Source: Bacteroidota bacterium
GTDB lineage: Bacteria > Bacteroidota > Bacteroidia > UBA4408
Length of the DNA: 64,000 nt
Assembly (NCBI GenBank): GCA_016718805.1
Contig: JADKCP010000004.1
Coordinates: 62,001 to 126,000 of the forward strand
Direction: 5' to 3'
The translations under genes and the position numbers were made by a program. Below the pieces are notes generated by a model. The model saw nothing but the letters and a program-made list of their open reading frames with translations, was not told the origin of the DNA and ran no database searches. Below, piece after piece: positions 27,560-36,763 of this stretch (the stretch's first letter is position 1; every line of letters begins with the position of its first letter).

Positions 27560-28864
27560 TTACCGATTGTAGTGCACCTGAAAATCTACAAGTGAATCGC
27601 TTGAATTTATTGTATTTAAAATACTACCACTGCTCAGATTATAAAACTGCATTGTTTTATTTTCTATCAGTATAAGTTGATTTCCTGCCACATCTAAGCG
27701 CATTTTTGTAGCAAATATGCCGGGTATAAACAAGGAGTAATTTTGTGGTGAATAACTGAATTTATAAATTCCATTACTTGCACTAACAATGTACTCGGAG
27801 CCGGAAATTTGTACTACCGAAAGTATTTTACCTCCTAATGAAAATGGGTAAGTATAGCTCAATCCATTTCCTGCTTTTTCGTATACACTTATTTTACCTG
27901 TATTTCCTTGATTGTAAAAAATAAAAAAATCACTCGCGTTTTTCGGAAACATTTCAACTACAGATCCCGAAAAATTAACCTCCTGAACCGCTGACCCAGC
28001 AGGTAAAGTATACAAAACTAGCTTTTGAGCTCCTCCAACAAATGAAACTTGTTCGGAGAGTAGATAATTTGAAGAAATACCTATTTTTTGAGGATAGTAA
28101 ATTCCAGCAGCAGTGCTTGCATTATAAACAATTGCTCCTGTGTAATCAAATCCCTTAATAAATCCGGAGTTATAACTAACATAAATTACATTGCTCGAAG
28201 TAGAAATTGATCGAAAGCTAGGATAGGTGCTTCCAACCGGGAGTTGACTCCAATAGGTTGAATAATCACTCACATTTACAGATTGAAACTTACCATTAAA
28301 TCCACCACAAGTTATCAGGTGATTGTATTTTGAATCCATGGCCGATCCTATGTAATCGCCATTCAGTGAATAAGCAAAGTTTGTTGTATTGGTTGAATCG
28401 AGTTTGTAAACACTGTAATTCGCCTGATTGTAACCTATGAAAAATACAGCACGTTTCATTAATGCTAATTCCTGTAGGTAAATTTTTGTGAAATAACCTT
28501 TCTCATTGTTGCCATCGCTTGCTAGAATTGATAGAGTATAGTCTCCACTTAATAAAGCGGTATTTGATAATGGCAATATTTGCTCTACCAGTTGTTCATT
28601 ATCCAGATCATGCAGCGTAATGGTAGAAAGCACTTGAATCCCATTTTCATCCAACAAAGCTATCTGTACAAATTCGATGGGCGATTCATCACTCACTGTA
28701 AACTTAACAGGAATTGACTCCCCTACTAAAAAAGTTTGATTTTGAAGCGGTGCAAGCACAGTAACAAGCGGAGCAGTTGAATCTTTATCCTTATTGCACC
28801 TGCAGGAAAATAGCAAGTTTGCTAGGAAAATATAAACAAAAACTATTTTAGAAAAATTCAGCAT
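27560..28864 (-). CDS. Lipoprotein with an Ig-like and a propeller-like domain
   Basis: A 434-residue lipoprotein: signal peptide with lipobox LLFSC (Cys21), then an Ig-like beta domain (about 30-130, TAPLVTVLAPLQNQTFLVG, PVKFTVSD) as in cell-surface proteins, then a beta-propeller-like body with repeated YxLDS/GFNGK/VSYNSG segments. No catalytic motif. It ends 3 bases from the convergent accA stop. Function unknown, surface location likely. Confidence 0.75.
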   Translation of the reverse strand: MLNFSKIVFVYIFLANLLFSCRCNKDKDSTAPLVTVLAPLQNQTFLVGESIPVKFTVSDESPIEFVQIALLDENGIQVLSTITLHDLDNEQLVEQILPLSNTALLSGDYTLSILASDGNNEKGYFTKIYLQELALMKRAVFFIGYNQANYSVYKLDSTNTTNFAYSLNGDYIGSAMDSKYNHLITCGGFNGKFQSVNVSDYSTYWSQLPVGSTYPSFRSISTSSNVIYVSYNSGFIKGFDYTGAIVYNASTAAGIYYPQKIGISSNYLLSEQVSFVGGAQKLVLYTLPAGSAVQEVNFSGSVVEMFPKNASDFFIFYNQGNTGKISVYEKAGNGLSYTYPFSLGGKILSVVQISGSEYIVSASNGIYKFSYSPQNYSLFIPGIFATKMRLDVAGNQLILIENKTMQFYNLSSGSILNTINSSDSLVDFQVHYNR

Positions 28865-28932
28865 CTAGTATCTACAAAAGATTTATCTAAAAAATCTCTT
28901 GTGAATTTACTGAATTATGCACAATCTGCAAG

Positions 28933-30000
28933 TTATCTTCCCCGATCATAATCTACCACAAGTTTTGAACTCAATGCTTGTGATTGACATGTCAAAATAA
29001 AGCCTTCTTCAACTTCTTTATCAAGCAATGCATAATTTACTTTCATATGCACTTTGCCTTCGGTTAATTTAGCTCGACAAGTACAACAAGAGCCCCCTTG
29101 GCAAGCGTAAGGCGCATCCAAACCTGCGGCCAACGCTGCTTCCAAAATAGTTTCTCCCGGTTTTAACTTTACTGTTATTTCGTCTCCATCACAAATAATG
29201 GTGGCTTCACTTTCAACAATTGTAAGCTCTTTTACTTCCTTTTGTTCTTCAACAGGAGCTGAAAAATATTCAACATGAATGCGTGTTGCATCCACCTTCT
29301 TTTCTTTTAATGCAGCTACAGCACCGTCCATCATTCCGGTTGGTCCACATATGAAATATTCATTATCACCCGACAAATCAATCCACTTATCAAGCAAATA
29401 GGTATTCTTTTCGAGATTCATTATCCCTTTATTTTCCGCTGCCAACTCATTCCCTCCTTTATTTAAAATATAAACAACCTTCAAACGATCTTTATTTGAA
29501 GTAGCTATTGCATCGAGTTGTTTTTTAAAAATTATAGAGGCTTCATCTTCGTTACCATAAAATAAAACAATGTTGCTCATAGGTTCTATTTGCAATACCG
29601 ATTTCAAAATGCTCATCATTGGTGTAATACCACTTCCTCCTGCAAAAAGAACATAATTTTTTTTATTGGATTTTGACAAAGGTGAATGGAAATTACCCAT
29701 AGGTGTCATAACTTCCAACTTATCGCCCACTTTTAAGGTATCATTAATAAATCCGGAACCTTTTCCAAGTTTTACTTTTTTAACAGCAACTGCTAATTTC
29801 TCATTTAGTAAATCAGAACTGCAAATCGAATAGGAACGGCGAATTTCAACACCTTCAACAATTAATTTAAGTGTGAGGTATTGCCCGGGCAAATAATTAA
29901 ATTTTTCTTTTACTACTTCTGGAACATCAAATTCAATTGAAACACAATCTTTGGTTTCGCGATTAATATTGGCTACGGATAAGGAATAAAATGTTGACAT
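28933..30000 (-). CDS. PaaE-like flavin/2Fe-2S oxidoreductase
   Basis: A 355-residue electron transfer protein. The FAD-binding barrel has RRSYSICS (54-61), the NAD(P)H domain has FAGGSGITPMMSI (119-131) and FICGPTGMMDG (217-226), and a C-terminal plant-type ferredoxin domain carries Cys300, Cys305, Cys308 and Cys338. This is the layout of phenylacetyl-CoA epoxidase reductase PaaE and related ferredoxin-NADP reductases. No paaABCD lies nearby, so the partner oxygenase is unknown. It follows the dehydrogenase gene by 47 bases. Confidence 0.88.
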   Translation of the reverse strand: MSTFYSLSVANINRETKDCVSIEFDVPEVVKEKFNYLPGQYLTLKLIVEGVEIRRSYSICSSDLLNEKLAVAVKKVKLGKGSGFINDTLKVGDKLEVMTPMGNFHSPLSKSNKKNYVLFAGGSGITPMMSILKSVLQIEPMSNIVLFYGNEDEASIIFKKQLDAIATSNKDRLKVVYILNKGGNELAAENKGIMNLEKNTYLLDKWIDLSGDNEYFICGPTGMMDGAVAALKEKKVDATRIHVEYFSAPVEEQKEVKELTIVESEATIICDGDEITVKLKPGETILEAALAAGLDAPYACQGGSCCTCRAKLTEGKVHMKVNYALLDKEVEEGFILTCQSQALSSKLVVDYDRGR

Positions 30001-30047
30001 ACAGAAAAAGCTGTTGAAATAAATACGTTTAATAATCTATTTAAGCT

Positions 30048-31274
30048 TTACACAAGTTGCTTCAAAGCAATTTCAAAAGCAGTTTGAGTAATGATTTTTT
30101 TTGTTGAATTTTTGATAAATGTTTTGCGCAATGCATTATGAATACAGGTAGATGTATCGTCAAATATTGCCTTATCGGTTAGCATTACATCTTCTCCCAT
30201 AAGATATGAAAATACGCGCGCCATTCCACAGTTGGCAATAAAATCGGGAATCAATGATACTTTTGAATCGGCATATTCAGCGATGGGTCCAAAAAATATT
30301 TCAGAATCAGCAAAGGGAACATTTGCACCACAGGCAACCACTTCTAAATTATTGCACATTAAACGTTCCATCTGCTCTGCAGTAACAAGGCGGGATGCGG
30401 CTGCAGGTATAAAAATTTCGGCGGGTAAATCCCAAACACGTTTTTCCATTTCCTTTGCCGATAGCATTTTTTCGGCATGTAACTGATTCCCCTTTTTAGT
30501 AACGAATAAATGACGAATTTCTTCAAAGGTAAATCCTGCTTCATTAATCAATCCTCCGGTCCTATCTGATATCCCAATTATTTTTGCTCCGGCTTGCGCC
30601 AAATAAAAAGCTGCTGCCGAAGCTACATTACCCCATCCTTGTATAATAACTGTCTTGCCCTTCAATTCACCGCCATAGATAGAATAAAAATGCCTAACCG
30701 ATTCAGATACACCATATCCGGTAATCATATCTGCAACAACATATTTTCTTGATACATCGGGCGACAACTCTTTATCCTTGATAACCAAACTTACACCTTC
30801 ACGTAAATTTTGAATCTTTTGGGCTTTTTGCTTTTCATTCGCATGAAAATGTCCGTTCACTACACCTTCCTGAGGATGCAGTAGTCCGTATTTTTCTGTA
30901 ATTGGAATTACTTCATGAATTTCATCCACATTCAAATCGCCTCCGGTACCGTAATAGTTCTTTAAAATAGGCGTTACTGCTTGATACCAGCGGTCGAGCA
31001 CACCTTGTTTTCGACCATCATTCGGATCAAAATTAATTCCCGACTTAGCACCTCCAATGGCTGGTCCAGAAACCGTAAATTTTACTTCCATCGTTTTTGC
31101 GAGCGATTCAACTTCTCGTTTATCCAAGCCCTTTCGCATGCGTGTTCCTCCACCTGCAGCACCTCCTCGCAAGGAATTAATCACTATCCAACCTTCAGCT
31201 TCGGTCATAACATCCTTCCACTCAAAAACAATTTGAGGGCGCTTGTTTTCAAACTTTTTTAAGAGTTGTTTCAT
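30048..31274 (-). CDS. Glu/Leu/Phe/Val family dehydrogenase (probably glutamate dehydrogenase)
   Basis: A 408-residue NAD(P)-dependent amino acid dehydrogenase. The N-terminal domain shows GGAAGGGTRMRKGLD, the KFTVSGPAIGGAKSGINFDP block (catalytic lysine in GGAKSG) and the Rossmann domain GWGNVASAAAFYLAQAGAKI, followed by ISDRTGGLIN and IFIPAAASRLV. GGAKSG favours glutamate over leucine dehydrogenases, which usually carry GGGKA. Coenzyme choice cannot be told. Confidence 0.88.
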   Translation of the reverse strand: MKQLLKKFENKRPQIVFEWKDVMTEAEGWIVINSLRGGAAGGGTRMRKGLDKREVESLAKTMEVKFTVSGPAIGGAKSGINFDPNDGRKQGVLDRWYQAVTPILKNYYGTGGDLNVDEIHEVIPITEKYGLLHPQEGVVNGHFHANEKQKAQKIQNLREGVSLVIKDKELSPDVSRKYVVADMITGYGVSESVRHFYSIYGGELKGKTVIIQGWGNVASAAAFYLAQAGAKIIGISDRTGGLINEAGFTFEEIRHLFVTKKGNQLHAEKMLSAKEMEKRVWDLPAEIFIPAAASRLVTAEQMERLMCNNLEVVACGANVPFADSEIFFGPIAEYADSKVSLIPDFIANCGMARVFSYLMGEDVMLTDKAIFDDTSTCIHNALRKTFIKNSTKKIITQTAFEIALKQLV

Positions 31275-31292
31275 CGTATTTTAAAATTTGCG

Positions 31293-31300
31293 CAAAGGTA
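31293..31300 (-). promoter_or_regulatory. -7 element for the dehydrogenase gene
   Basis: Minus-strand TACCTTTG is an exact match to TAnnTTTG, 18 bases before the ATG at 31272-31274. No TTG at the usual distance. Confidence 0.55.
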
Positions 31301-31420
31301 GAAAAGTCCGCCTATCCTGCAGCTAATTTTTTAGTCACGATTTTTTTTTAGAATTGAAACTTTTTTCTTCCAAAAATTGTATAATTGTCACAAATTTGTG
31401 ATTAACATTTTTAGTTCAAG

Positions 31421-31636
31421 ATGAAAAAACCTGCTTCTACAAAAAAAGCTAAAACAAAAAGCGACAAAGATTTTGATGAATTAAGAAAGCCTGCAAAGCT
31501 TAAACCTATCAAATCGAAAGAACCTAAACGCATTAAAAATCCAAAACTCGATGATGAAGAATTGGATATGCTCGATGACGATTTAGGATTGGATGATTAT
31601 GAAGGTGATTTGGATATTGAGGATGATGATTTTTAA
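31421..31636 (+). CDS. Small bipolar charged protein of unknown function
   Basis: A 71-residue protein whose first about 47 residues are lysine-rich (KKPASTKKAKTKSDKD, KLKPIKSKEPKRIKNPK) and whose last about 25 are nearly all Asp/Glu/Leu (DDEELDMLDDDLGLDD to the end). No signal, membrane segment or cysteine. The sharp charge split suggests a disordered protein that binds nucleic acid or a partner. Clean ATG, own short leader, 8 bases from the convergent anmK stop. Function unknown. Confidence 0.7.
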   Translation: MKKPASTKKAKTKSDKDFDELRKPAKLKPIKSKEPKRIKNPKLDDEELDMLDDDLGLDDYEGDLDIEDDDF

Positions 31637-31644
31637 GTCGCTCC

Positions 31645-32715
31645 TTATCTAACGTAAACACATCCACCAATACTGTCTGCATCAGCACCTGTTACTGATT
31701 GCAGACAATTTTTTTGTTCTCTAATTCTTAATACCCCTAAAAAAGCAAAAATAATGGCTTCCTTAAATTCTATAATTTGAGGATTCGGAATGACTAATTC
31801 TATTCCGGAATTTTTACGTATACATTCAACCAAAAATTCATTGTAAGCACCACCACCTGTAACTAGCACTTTTGCTACTTTTTTATTACCGGTAGTACCT
31901 AATGAATTTGCAATTTGTAAGCCAATATGCGTATAAAAACTAGCTAACTTATCTTCTAAACTCAACGAAGTAGCATCTACTATTGGAAGTATATTTTCGA
32001 GTACCCACTCCTTTCCCAAGGACTTTGGAAACGACTTTTTATGATACTTCAAACTGTTCAACTCTTCAACCAATTTAAAATTTACTTGGCCTTTTCTACC
32101 CAATATTCCATTCTTGTCGAAACTTAATCCCCTTTCCGCTACCAACTTATTAAGCACAAGGTTTACAGGACAAATATCGTAGGCAATTCGCTTCCCATTA
32201 TTCTCGAAAGATACATTGGCAAAACCTCCTAAGTTTAAGCAATAATCATAATTGCCAAACAAATACCTGTCACCAATGGGTACAAGTGGAGCTCCTTGTC
32301 CGTGCAATGCTACATCGAGTCTTCGAAAATCACACACAGTTGTAAATCCAGTTTCTGCAGCAATTGCAGCTCCATTACCTATTTGACTAGTAATTCCTAG
32401 ATCCGGTTGGTGAAAAACTGTATGACCGTGAGAGGAAATAAAATCGACTAAAATTTTATTCTTTCTAACAAATGCATTTATTCTTTTACCTGTAAAAACA
32501 CCAAAGGCATGGTCCAATTTCACAAAATCCAATGCACTTGCAGTATCTACTTCAGCAAGCTGCTTTTTAAAAGCATTTGTGTAAGCAATTGTTTCAGAAG
32601 CCAGTAAAACAAATTTCCAATTCTTCCCCTTTTTTATAAATTCACAATACGCCAAATCCAGCCCATCTAATGAAGTTCCACTCATTGCTCCTATAACTTT
32701 ATAGCTCGATTGCAT
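31645..32715 (-). CDS. anmK: Anhydro-N-acetylmuramic acid kinase
   Basis: Converts 1,6-anhydro-MurNAc from cell-wall turnover to MurNAc-6-phosphate. The 356-residue protein opens with the family signature VIGAMSGTSLDGLDLAYCEF and has SSHGHTVFHQP, the GNGAAIAAETGFTTVCDFR segment, LNLGGFANVSF, DICPVNLVLN and the phosphate loop VLVTGGGAYN. Cytoplasmic; the length is normal. It stands alone, transcribed away from the acyl-CoA dehydrogenase gene. Confidence 0.95.
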   Translation of the reverse strand: MQSSYKVIGAMSGTSLDGLDLAYCEFIKKGKNWKFVLLASETIAYTNAFKKQLAEVDTASALDFVKLDHAFGVFTGKRINAFVRKNKILVDFISSHGHTVFHQPDLGITSQIGNGAAIAAETGFTTVCDFRRLDVALHGQGAPLVPIGDRYLFGNYDYCLNLGGFANVSFENNGKRIAYDICPVNLVLNKLVAERGLSFDKNGILGRKGQVNFKLVEELNSLKYHKKSFPKSLGKEWVLENILPIVDATSLSLEDKLASFYTHIGLQIANSLGTTGNKKVAKVLVTGGGAYNEFLVECIRKNSGIELVIPNPQIIEFKEAIIFAFLGVLRIREQKNCLQSVTGADADSIGGCVYVR

Positions 32716-32839
32716 TCGTTTTTAGTTTAATTTTTATTGAGATTTAACCGTTGATTTTTTTCCCTTTTTACTTCCGTAAAACATAACAAAGATTAGTATT
32801 TTTAATTACTTTCGCTGTCTCAAATAAAAAATTTACAAC

Positions 32840-33979
32840 ATGCTATTTCAGCTATCAGAAGAACAATTGATGATACAAAAGGCAGCGCGTGATTTTGCCA
32901 ACGATGTATTAAAGCCCGGAGTTATTGAACGTGATGAACACCAGAAATTTCCTGCCGACGAAATTAAACAACTAGGAGAATTAGGATTTATGGGTATGAT
33001 GGTTAACCCTAAATACGGTGGAGGCGGTATGGATGCAGTTTCATATGTATTAGCTATGGAAGAAATCAGTAAGGTGGATGCTTCCTGCTCGGTAGTAATG
33101 TCGGTGAATAATTCACTGGTTTGCTGGGGCCTTGAAACCTTTGGTAATGAAGAACAAAAAAACAAGTACCTTATACCATTGGCGAAAGGTGAACAAATTG
33201 GAGCATTTTGTTTGTCTGAACCAGAAGCCGGCTCGGATGCTACTTCTCAACGCACTACAGCTGTTGATAAAGGAGATTACTATTTATTGAATGGAACCAA
33301 AAACTGGATTACAAATGGAAGCAGTGCCTCTGTATATCTTGTGATTGCTCAAACCTATCCTGAAAAAGGACATCATGGTATAAATGCTTTTATTGTTGAG
33401 AAAGGGATGCCGGGTTTTATTGTTGGTGCCAAAGAAAACAAATTAGGTATTAGAGGTTCTGATACCCATTCATTGCAATTTACGGATGTTAAAATCCCAA
33501 AAGCGAATCGTATAGGTGAAGATGGCTTTGGATTTAAATTCGCTATGAAAACACTTACTGGAGGTAGAATAGGAATTGCTTCCCAAGCTTTAGGTATTGC
33601 TTCAGGAGCCTATGAATTAGCGCTTGCCTACTCAAAAGAACGCAAAGCTTTTGGAAAAGAAATATCTCAACATCAGGCTATACAATTCAAATTAGCTGAT
33701 ATGGCTACGGAAATAGAAGCGGCCCGTATGTTATGTTTAAAAGCTGCTTGGTTAAAAGACCAACATAAAGATTATGCTACTGCCAGTGCTATGGCTAAAG
33801 TATTTGCTTCACGTGTAGCTATGTGGGTTACTACTGAAGCTGTTCAAATTCATGGAGGCTATGGTTTCGTTAAAGAATACCATGTTGAAAGATTAATGCG
33901 AGATGCAAAAATCACCCAAATTTATGAGGGCACAACTGAGGTTCAAAAAATAGTTATCTCACGAAATATACTCTCGTAA
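32840..33979 (+). CDS. Acyl-CoA dehydrogenase (short-chain type)
   Basis: FAD enzyme making 2-enoyl-CoA; 379 residues. It shows the FAD/substrate motif FCLSEPEAGSDATSQRTTA, NGTKNWITNGSSA, LGIRGSDTHSLQF, GRIGIASQALGIASGAYE, the C-terminal QIHGGYGFVKEYHVERLMRD block and the catalytic-Glu motif IYEGTTEVQ near the end. Exact chain length is not decided by sequence. A near-consensus -7 element (TACTTTCG, 32807-32814) lies 26 bases upstream. Confidence 0.93.
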   Translation: MLFQLSEEQLMIQKAARDFANDVLKPGVIERDEHQKFPADEIKQLGELGFMGMMVNPKYGGGGMDAVSYVLAMEEISKVDASCSVVMSVNNSLVCWGLETFGNEEQKNKYLIPLAKGEQIGAFCLSEPEAGSDATSQRTTAVDKGDYYLLNGTKNWITNGSSASVYLVIAQTYPEKGHHGINAFIVEKGMPGFIVGAKENKLGIRGSDTHSLQFTDVKIPKANRIGEDGFGFKFAMKTLTGGRIGIASQALGIASGAYELALAYSKERKAFGKEISQHQAIQFKLADMATEIEAARMLCLKAAWLKDQHKDYATASAMAKVFASRVAMWVTTEAVQIHGGYGFVKEYHVERLMRDAKITQIYEGTTEVQKIVISRNILS

Positions 33980-33984
33980 TAATA

Positions 33985-34677
33985 TTATAACAATGTCCTT
34001 AATTCATGCAGAGAGTGAATTTCATAACTCACTTTTTCTGTATGAATTTTTTTTTGCGGATTAAAAAAAACTTGATCCATCCCAAAATTCCTTGCTCCTG
34101 CAATATCTTGAGCTAAACTATCACCAATCATTAACGATTCTGAAACTGTTGATTGAGTCAAGCTTAATGCATATTCAAAAATTTCCGGTTCGTGCTTTTT
34201 ACAATTGGCATCTTCTGAGGTAATGATATGCTTAAAAAAAGGCGCTAAATTCGATTGTTCCAACTTAATATATTGCACTTCATTAAATCCATTGGTAATA
34301 ATGTGCAAGTCGTAACGTTGTTTTAGGTATTGCAATACTTCTAAAGCATGTGGAAATAAATTTTTCTTTAGTGGGCTTTCCCTTAAATAATATTCTCCTA
34401 ATTTCAAAGAGAGCTCATAATCATTGATATTGAACTCAAGTAAAGCCTTGTGAAAACGAGTATTTCTCAAGGTTAGTCTATCGATCAATCCCTTGCGATA
34501 ATCTTCCCATAATTGCTCGTTTATATGCTCATAACAACTTATGAAAGCTTTTTCCGAAGGGATGCCTATATCAATCAAATTATAAGCTGTAATTAATTCG
34601 CTAAGAGTTTGATTTGAGTTACTTTCAAAATCCCACAAAGTATGATCAAGATCAAAAAAAATAGTTTTGTATCGCAT
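33985..34677 (-). CDS. yjjG: HAD-superfamily noncanonical pyrimidine nucleotidase, YjjG type
   Basis: A 230-residue haloacid-dehalogenase fold phosphatase: nucleophile motif FFDLDHTLWDFESN (9-22), the second motif ITNGFNEVQ, the lysine region CKKHEPEIFEYAL and MIGDSLAQDIAGARNFGMD. YjjG dephosphorylates non-standard nucleoside monophosphates, cleaning the nucleotide pool. It overlaps the upstream membrane protein gene by 26 bases, so translation is likely coupled. Confidence 0.88.
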   Translation of the reverse strand: MRYKTIFFDLDHTLWDFESNSNQTLSELITAYNLIDIGIPSEKAFISCYEHINEQLWEDYRKGLIDRLTLRNTRFHKALLEFNINDYELSLKLGEYYLRESPLKKNLFPHALEVLQYLKQRYDLHIITNGFNEVQYIKLEQSNLAPFFKHIITSEDANCKKHEPEIFEYALSLTQSTVSESLMIGDSLAQDIAGARNFGMDQVFFNPQKKIHTEKVSYEIHSLHELRTLL

Positions 34678-35122
34678 TAAATAAAGGCTTGTATAAATAA
34701 TAGGAAGTTGCCGACCAAAAAACCACTGATCCTATTAAATAAAGATAAACTCTTTTCTTAACCTTGAAATAACGCAAAGCTATAAAACTACCTATTGGTA
34801 TAGATAAAAGTAAAGGCGTAAGAAATGCTATACCCAATAATCCAAACCGTCGCTTTGTTTGAACTATTAACTTATTTTTTCGGGTAAATTTCCGTTTAAA
34901 AGGAGAAATAATTTTCTTCCTTTCTCTTCGCTCCTTCAATTTCAATATTAAGTATTCGCTGCTATTTACAAAAATAAACACTCCCAAAAATCCTCCCGAA
35001 CAGGTAACCAAAAACGATTTATAAAATGGGAATCCAAAACCTAAAGCCAGCGGTACACTTCCTAAAACAAATTTTACCGTGCTCAATAAAAACACAGCTA
35101 TAATCTCAACCATCTCATTCAT
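34652..35122 (-). CDS. Small integral membrane protein of unknown function
   Basis: A 156-residue protein with hydrophobic helices at about 4-24, 30-52, about 95-117 and 125-145, separated by a basic loop (ERRERKKIISPFKRKFTRKNK). The segment FGLLGIAFLTPLLLSIPIG resembles the conserved part of small multidrug-export-like proteins, but the link is not secure. The 3' end overlaps yjjG by 26 bases. Function unknown. Confidence 0.7.
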   Translation of the reverse strand: MNEMVEIIAVFLLSTVKFVLGSVPLALGFGFPFYKSFLVTCSGGFLGVFIFVNSSEYLILKLKERRERKKIISPFKRKFTRKNKLIVQTKRRFGLLGIAFLTPLLLSIPIGSFIALRYFKVKKRVYLYLIGSVVFWSATSYYLYKPLFNAIQNYFF

Positions 35123-35209
35123 AAGTGTTGTATTTGACTTTTACTCCTGAGACTTTTACTAAACTATTTTTCATACAAACGTTAATTGGTATCGCGAAAC
35201 CTAATGCTA

Positions 35210-35857
35210 TTATGATTTCACACCAAAAGCTAAATCCCCTGCATCTCCTAATCCTGGAACAATGTAAGATTGTGCTGTCAGTTCTTCATCTACAGCTCCC
35301 ATCCAAAAGCTAACATTTTCGGGCAAGTGAAGTTTCGCATAGTTAAGCCCTTCGCTACTCGCTATTAAAGAAACTATATGTGTATGCTTGGGTTTGCCCT
35401 TTTTTAAAAGAGCATTAAAAGTTAATACCATAGATGTGCCGGTTGCAAGCATTGGATCGCATAAAATTAAAATACGGTCTTCCAAATCAGGACTAGCAAG
35501 GTATTCAACTTGTACATCAAAAGTTCCATCCTTATGGTGTTTTCGGTAAGCCGAAATAAACGCATTATCCGCTTGATCAAAATAATTTAATATTCCTAAA
35601 TGCAAGGGAATACCGGCCCGTAATATTGTAGCAACAACAGGCTGTTCGGCTAATCGAGGAACTTTTGCTGTTCCCAATGAGGTAGTGACCTCCTCGGTAA
35701 CATAGTGCATTTTTTTACTTATTTCATAGGCAAATATTTCTCCCATGCGTTCCATATTTCTTCTAAATCGCATGCGATCACTTTGAATTTGTTCATCCCT
35801 AATTTCAGCGATAAATTCGTTGAAGACTGAATTCTCATTCCCAAGTATTTGAATCAT
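35210..35857 (-). CDS. upp: Uracil phosphoribosyltransferase
   Basis: Salvage enzyme joining uracil and PRPP to UMP. The 215-residue protein has VVATILRAGIPLHLGILNYF, the PRPP loop ILCDPMLATGTSMVLTFNAL and a C-terminal PGLGDAGDLAFG, which matches the uracil-binding end of Upp. The N-terminus SDRMRFRRNMERMGEIFAYE is typical of the Bacteroidota branch. It follows the membrane-protein gene on the opposite flank by 87 bases and is probably transcribed alone. Confidence 0.94.
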   Translation of the reverse strand: MIQILGNENSVFNEFIAEIRDEQIQSDRMRFRRNMERMGEIFAYEISKKMHYVTEEVTTSLGTAKVPRLAEQPVVATILRAGIPLHLGILNYFDQADNAFISAYRKHHKDGTFDVQVEYLASPDLEDRILILCDPMLATGTSMVLTFNALLKKGKPKHTHIVSLIASSEGLNYAKLHLPENVSFWMGAVDEELTAQSYIVPGLGDAGDLAFGVKS

Positions 35858-36000
35858 ATTACCGGTGTTTTAACTTGTTTTTGCAGGCAATGAAGTTAGC
35901 TAATAATTCTAAAGCTGCGAAGAACTATTTTTGAATTTCTTAATTTTTTTGTGAATCAACGCATTTCAATAAAACAAAGTATTTTATCCAAAAAAAGGTA

Positions 36001-36038
36001 AAAAAAAAGTCCTGCAACTATGTTGCAAGACTTTTTTT
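36001..36038 (-). terminator. Intrinsic terminator after the 170-residue lipoprotein gene
   Basis: Minus-strand stem AGTC-TTGCAA / TTGCAG-GACT type hairpin (one mismatch) with a 5-base loop, flanked by an A run and a T run on both sides, so it can work both ways. It lies 15 bases after the stop codon at 36053. Confidence 0.75.
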
Positions 36039-36052
36039 AGAAAAAGCAATGC

Positions 36053-36565
36053 TTATTGCTTACTGTAGGTAACAGTTAGTGTGTAAATTACTCCGGTTCC
36101 CAAATCCATTGGTTGAGTCCCTTTTAAGGTGCTGGCATCCAACTGCAAAATTGTAAAATCAGTACTGTTTGCGGTACCTGCATCCATTGTAATAACTGTT
36201 TGTGCAGAATTAAAAATCCAAGTCCCAGTAGTAGTAGCAGGCTCAGTTGCACATTGAACTTTTGCATCAAGCACATACGAACCGCTAGTATTGAATACAG
36301 TAATATCATCTACACCACAAGGTGAAAGTTGAGCATAAATATTTGTTACCATAACGCCATTTCCATTCCAATCAATTGCAGGATCGCAATTGATTGCAGT
36401 TACTTTCCAATTTTTTCCGGTTAATAATTCCGTTTTTGTAGGAGCGGGTGCAGGTGTCGGAGTCACAGTTTCTTCTTCTTTATCCTTTTTACATCCCGAA
36501 AACAAGGTAGCAGATACTGCACTTAGCATTAATAAAGCAAAAAGTGAGGTTTTGATTTTTTTCAT
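36053..36565 (-). CDS. Lipocalin-like lipoprotein
   Basis: A 170-residue lipoprotein with lipobox LFSGC (Cys25), a short charged and Pro/Thr linker (KKDKEEETVTPTPAPAPTK), then a beta-rich domain beginning LLTGKNWKVTAINCDP and TTGTWIFNSAQTVITM, which fits the small lipocalin-like domains common on Bacteroidota surfaces. No enzyme motif. Own promoter element and terminator, so a single-gene unit. Confidence 0.75.
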   Translation of the reverse strand: MKKIKTSLFALLMLSAVSATLFSGCKKDKEEETVTPTPAPAPTKTELLTGKNWKVTAINCDPAIDWNGNGVMVTNIYAQLSPCGVDDITVFNTSGSYVLDAKVQCATEPATTTGTWIFNSAQTVITMDAGTANSTDFTILQLDASTLKGTQPMDLGTGVIYTLTVTYSKQ

Positions 36566-36621
36566 GTGATTCGTTTTAAAATTTATATGTAATAATTACT
36601 CAGGTTTGTTTAGTTGTTTTT

Positions 36622-36629
36622 CAAATATA
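36622..36629 (-). promoter_or_regulatory. -7 element for the lipocalin-like lipoprotein gene
   Basis: Minus-strand TATATTTG is an exact TAnnTTTG match, 56 bases before the ATG at 36563-36565. Confidence 0.5.
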
Positions 36630-36763
36630 CTATAAATTTTAATTCATTGAAATAAATCTTCCTGTAAATTATGGCTCAAATTAAAAGGCAAACCTTTCAG
36701 TTACAGTATAGAACAAGTGAATGTATATGTAATAATACAAACTAATCAATCACGAAGTATATT

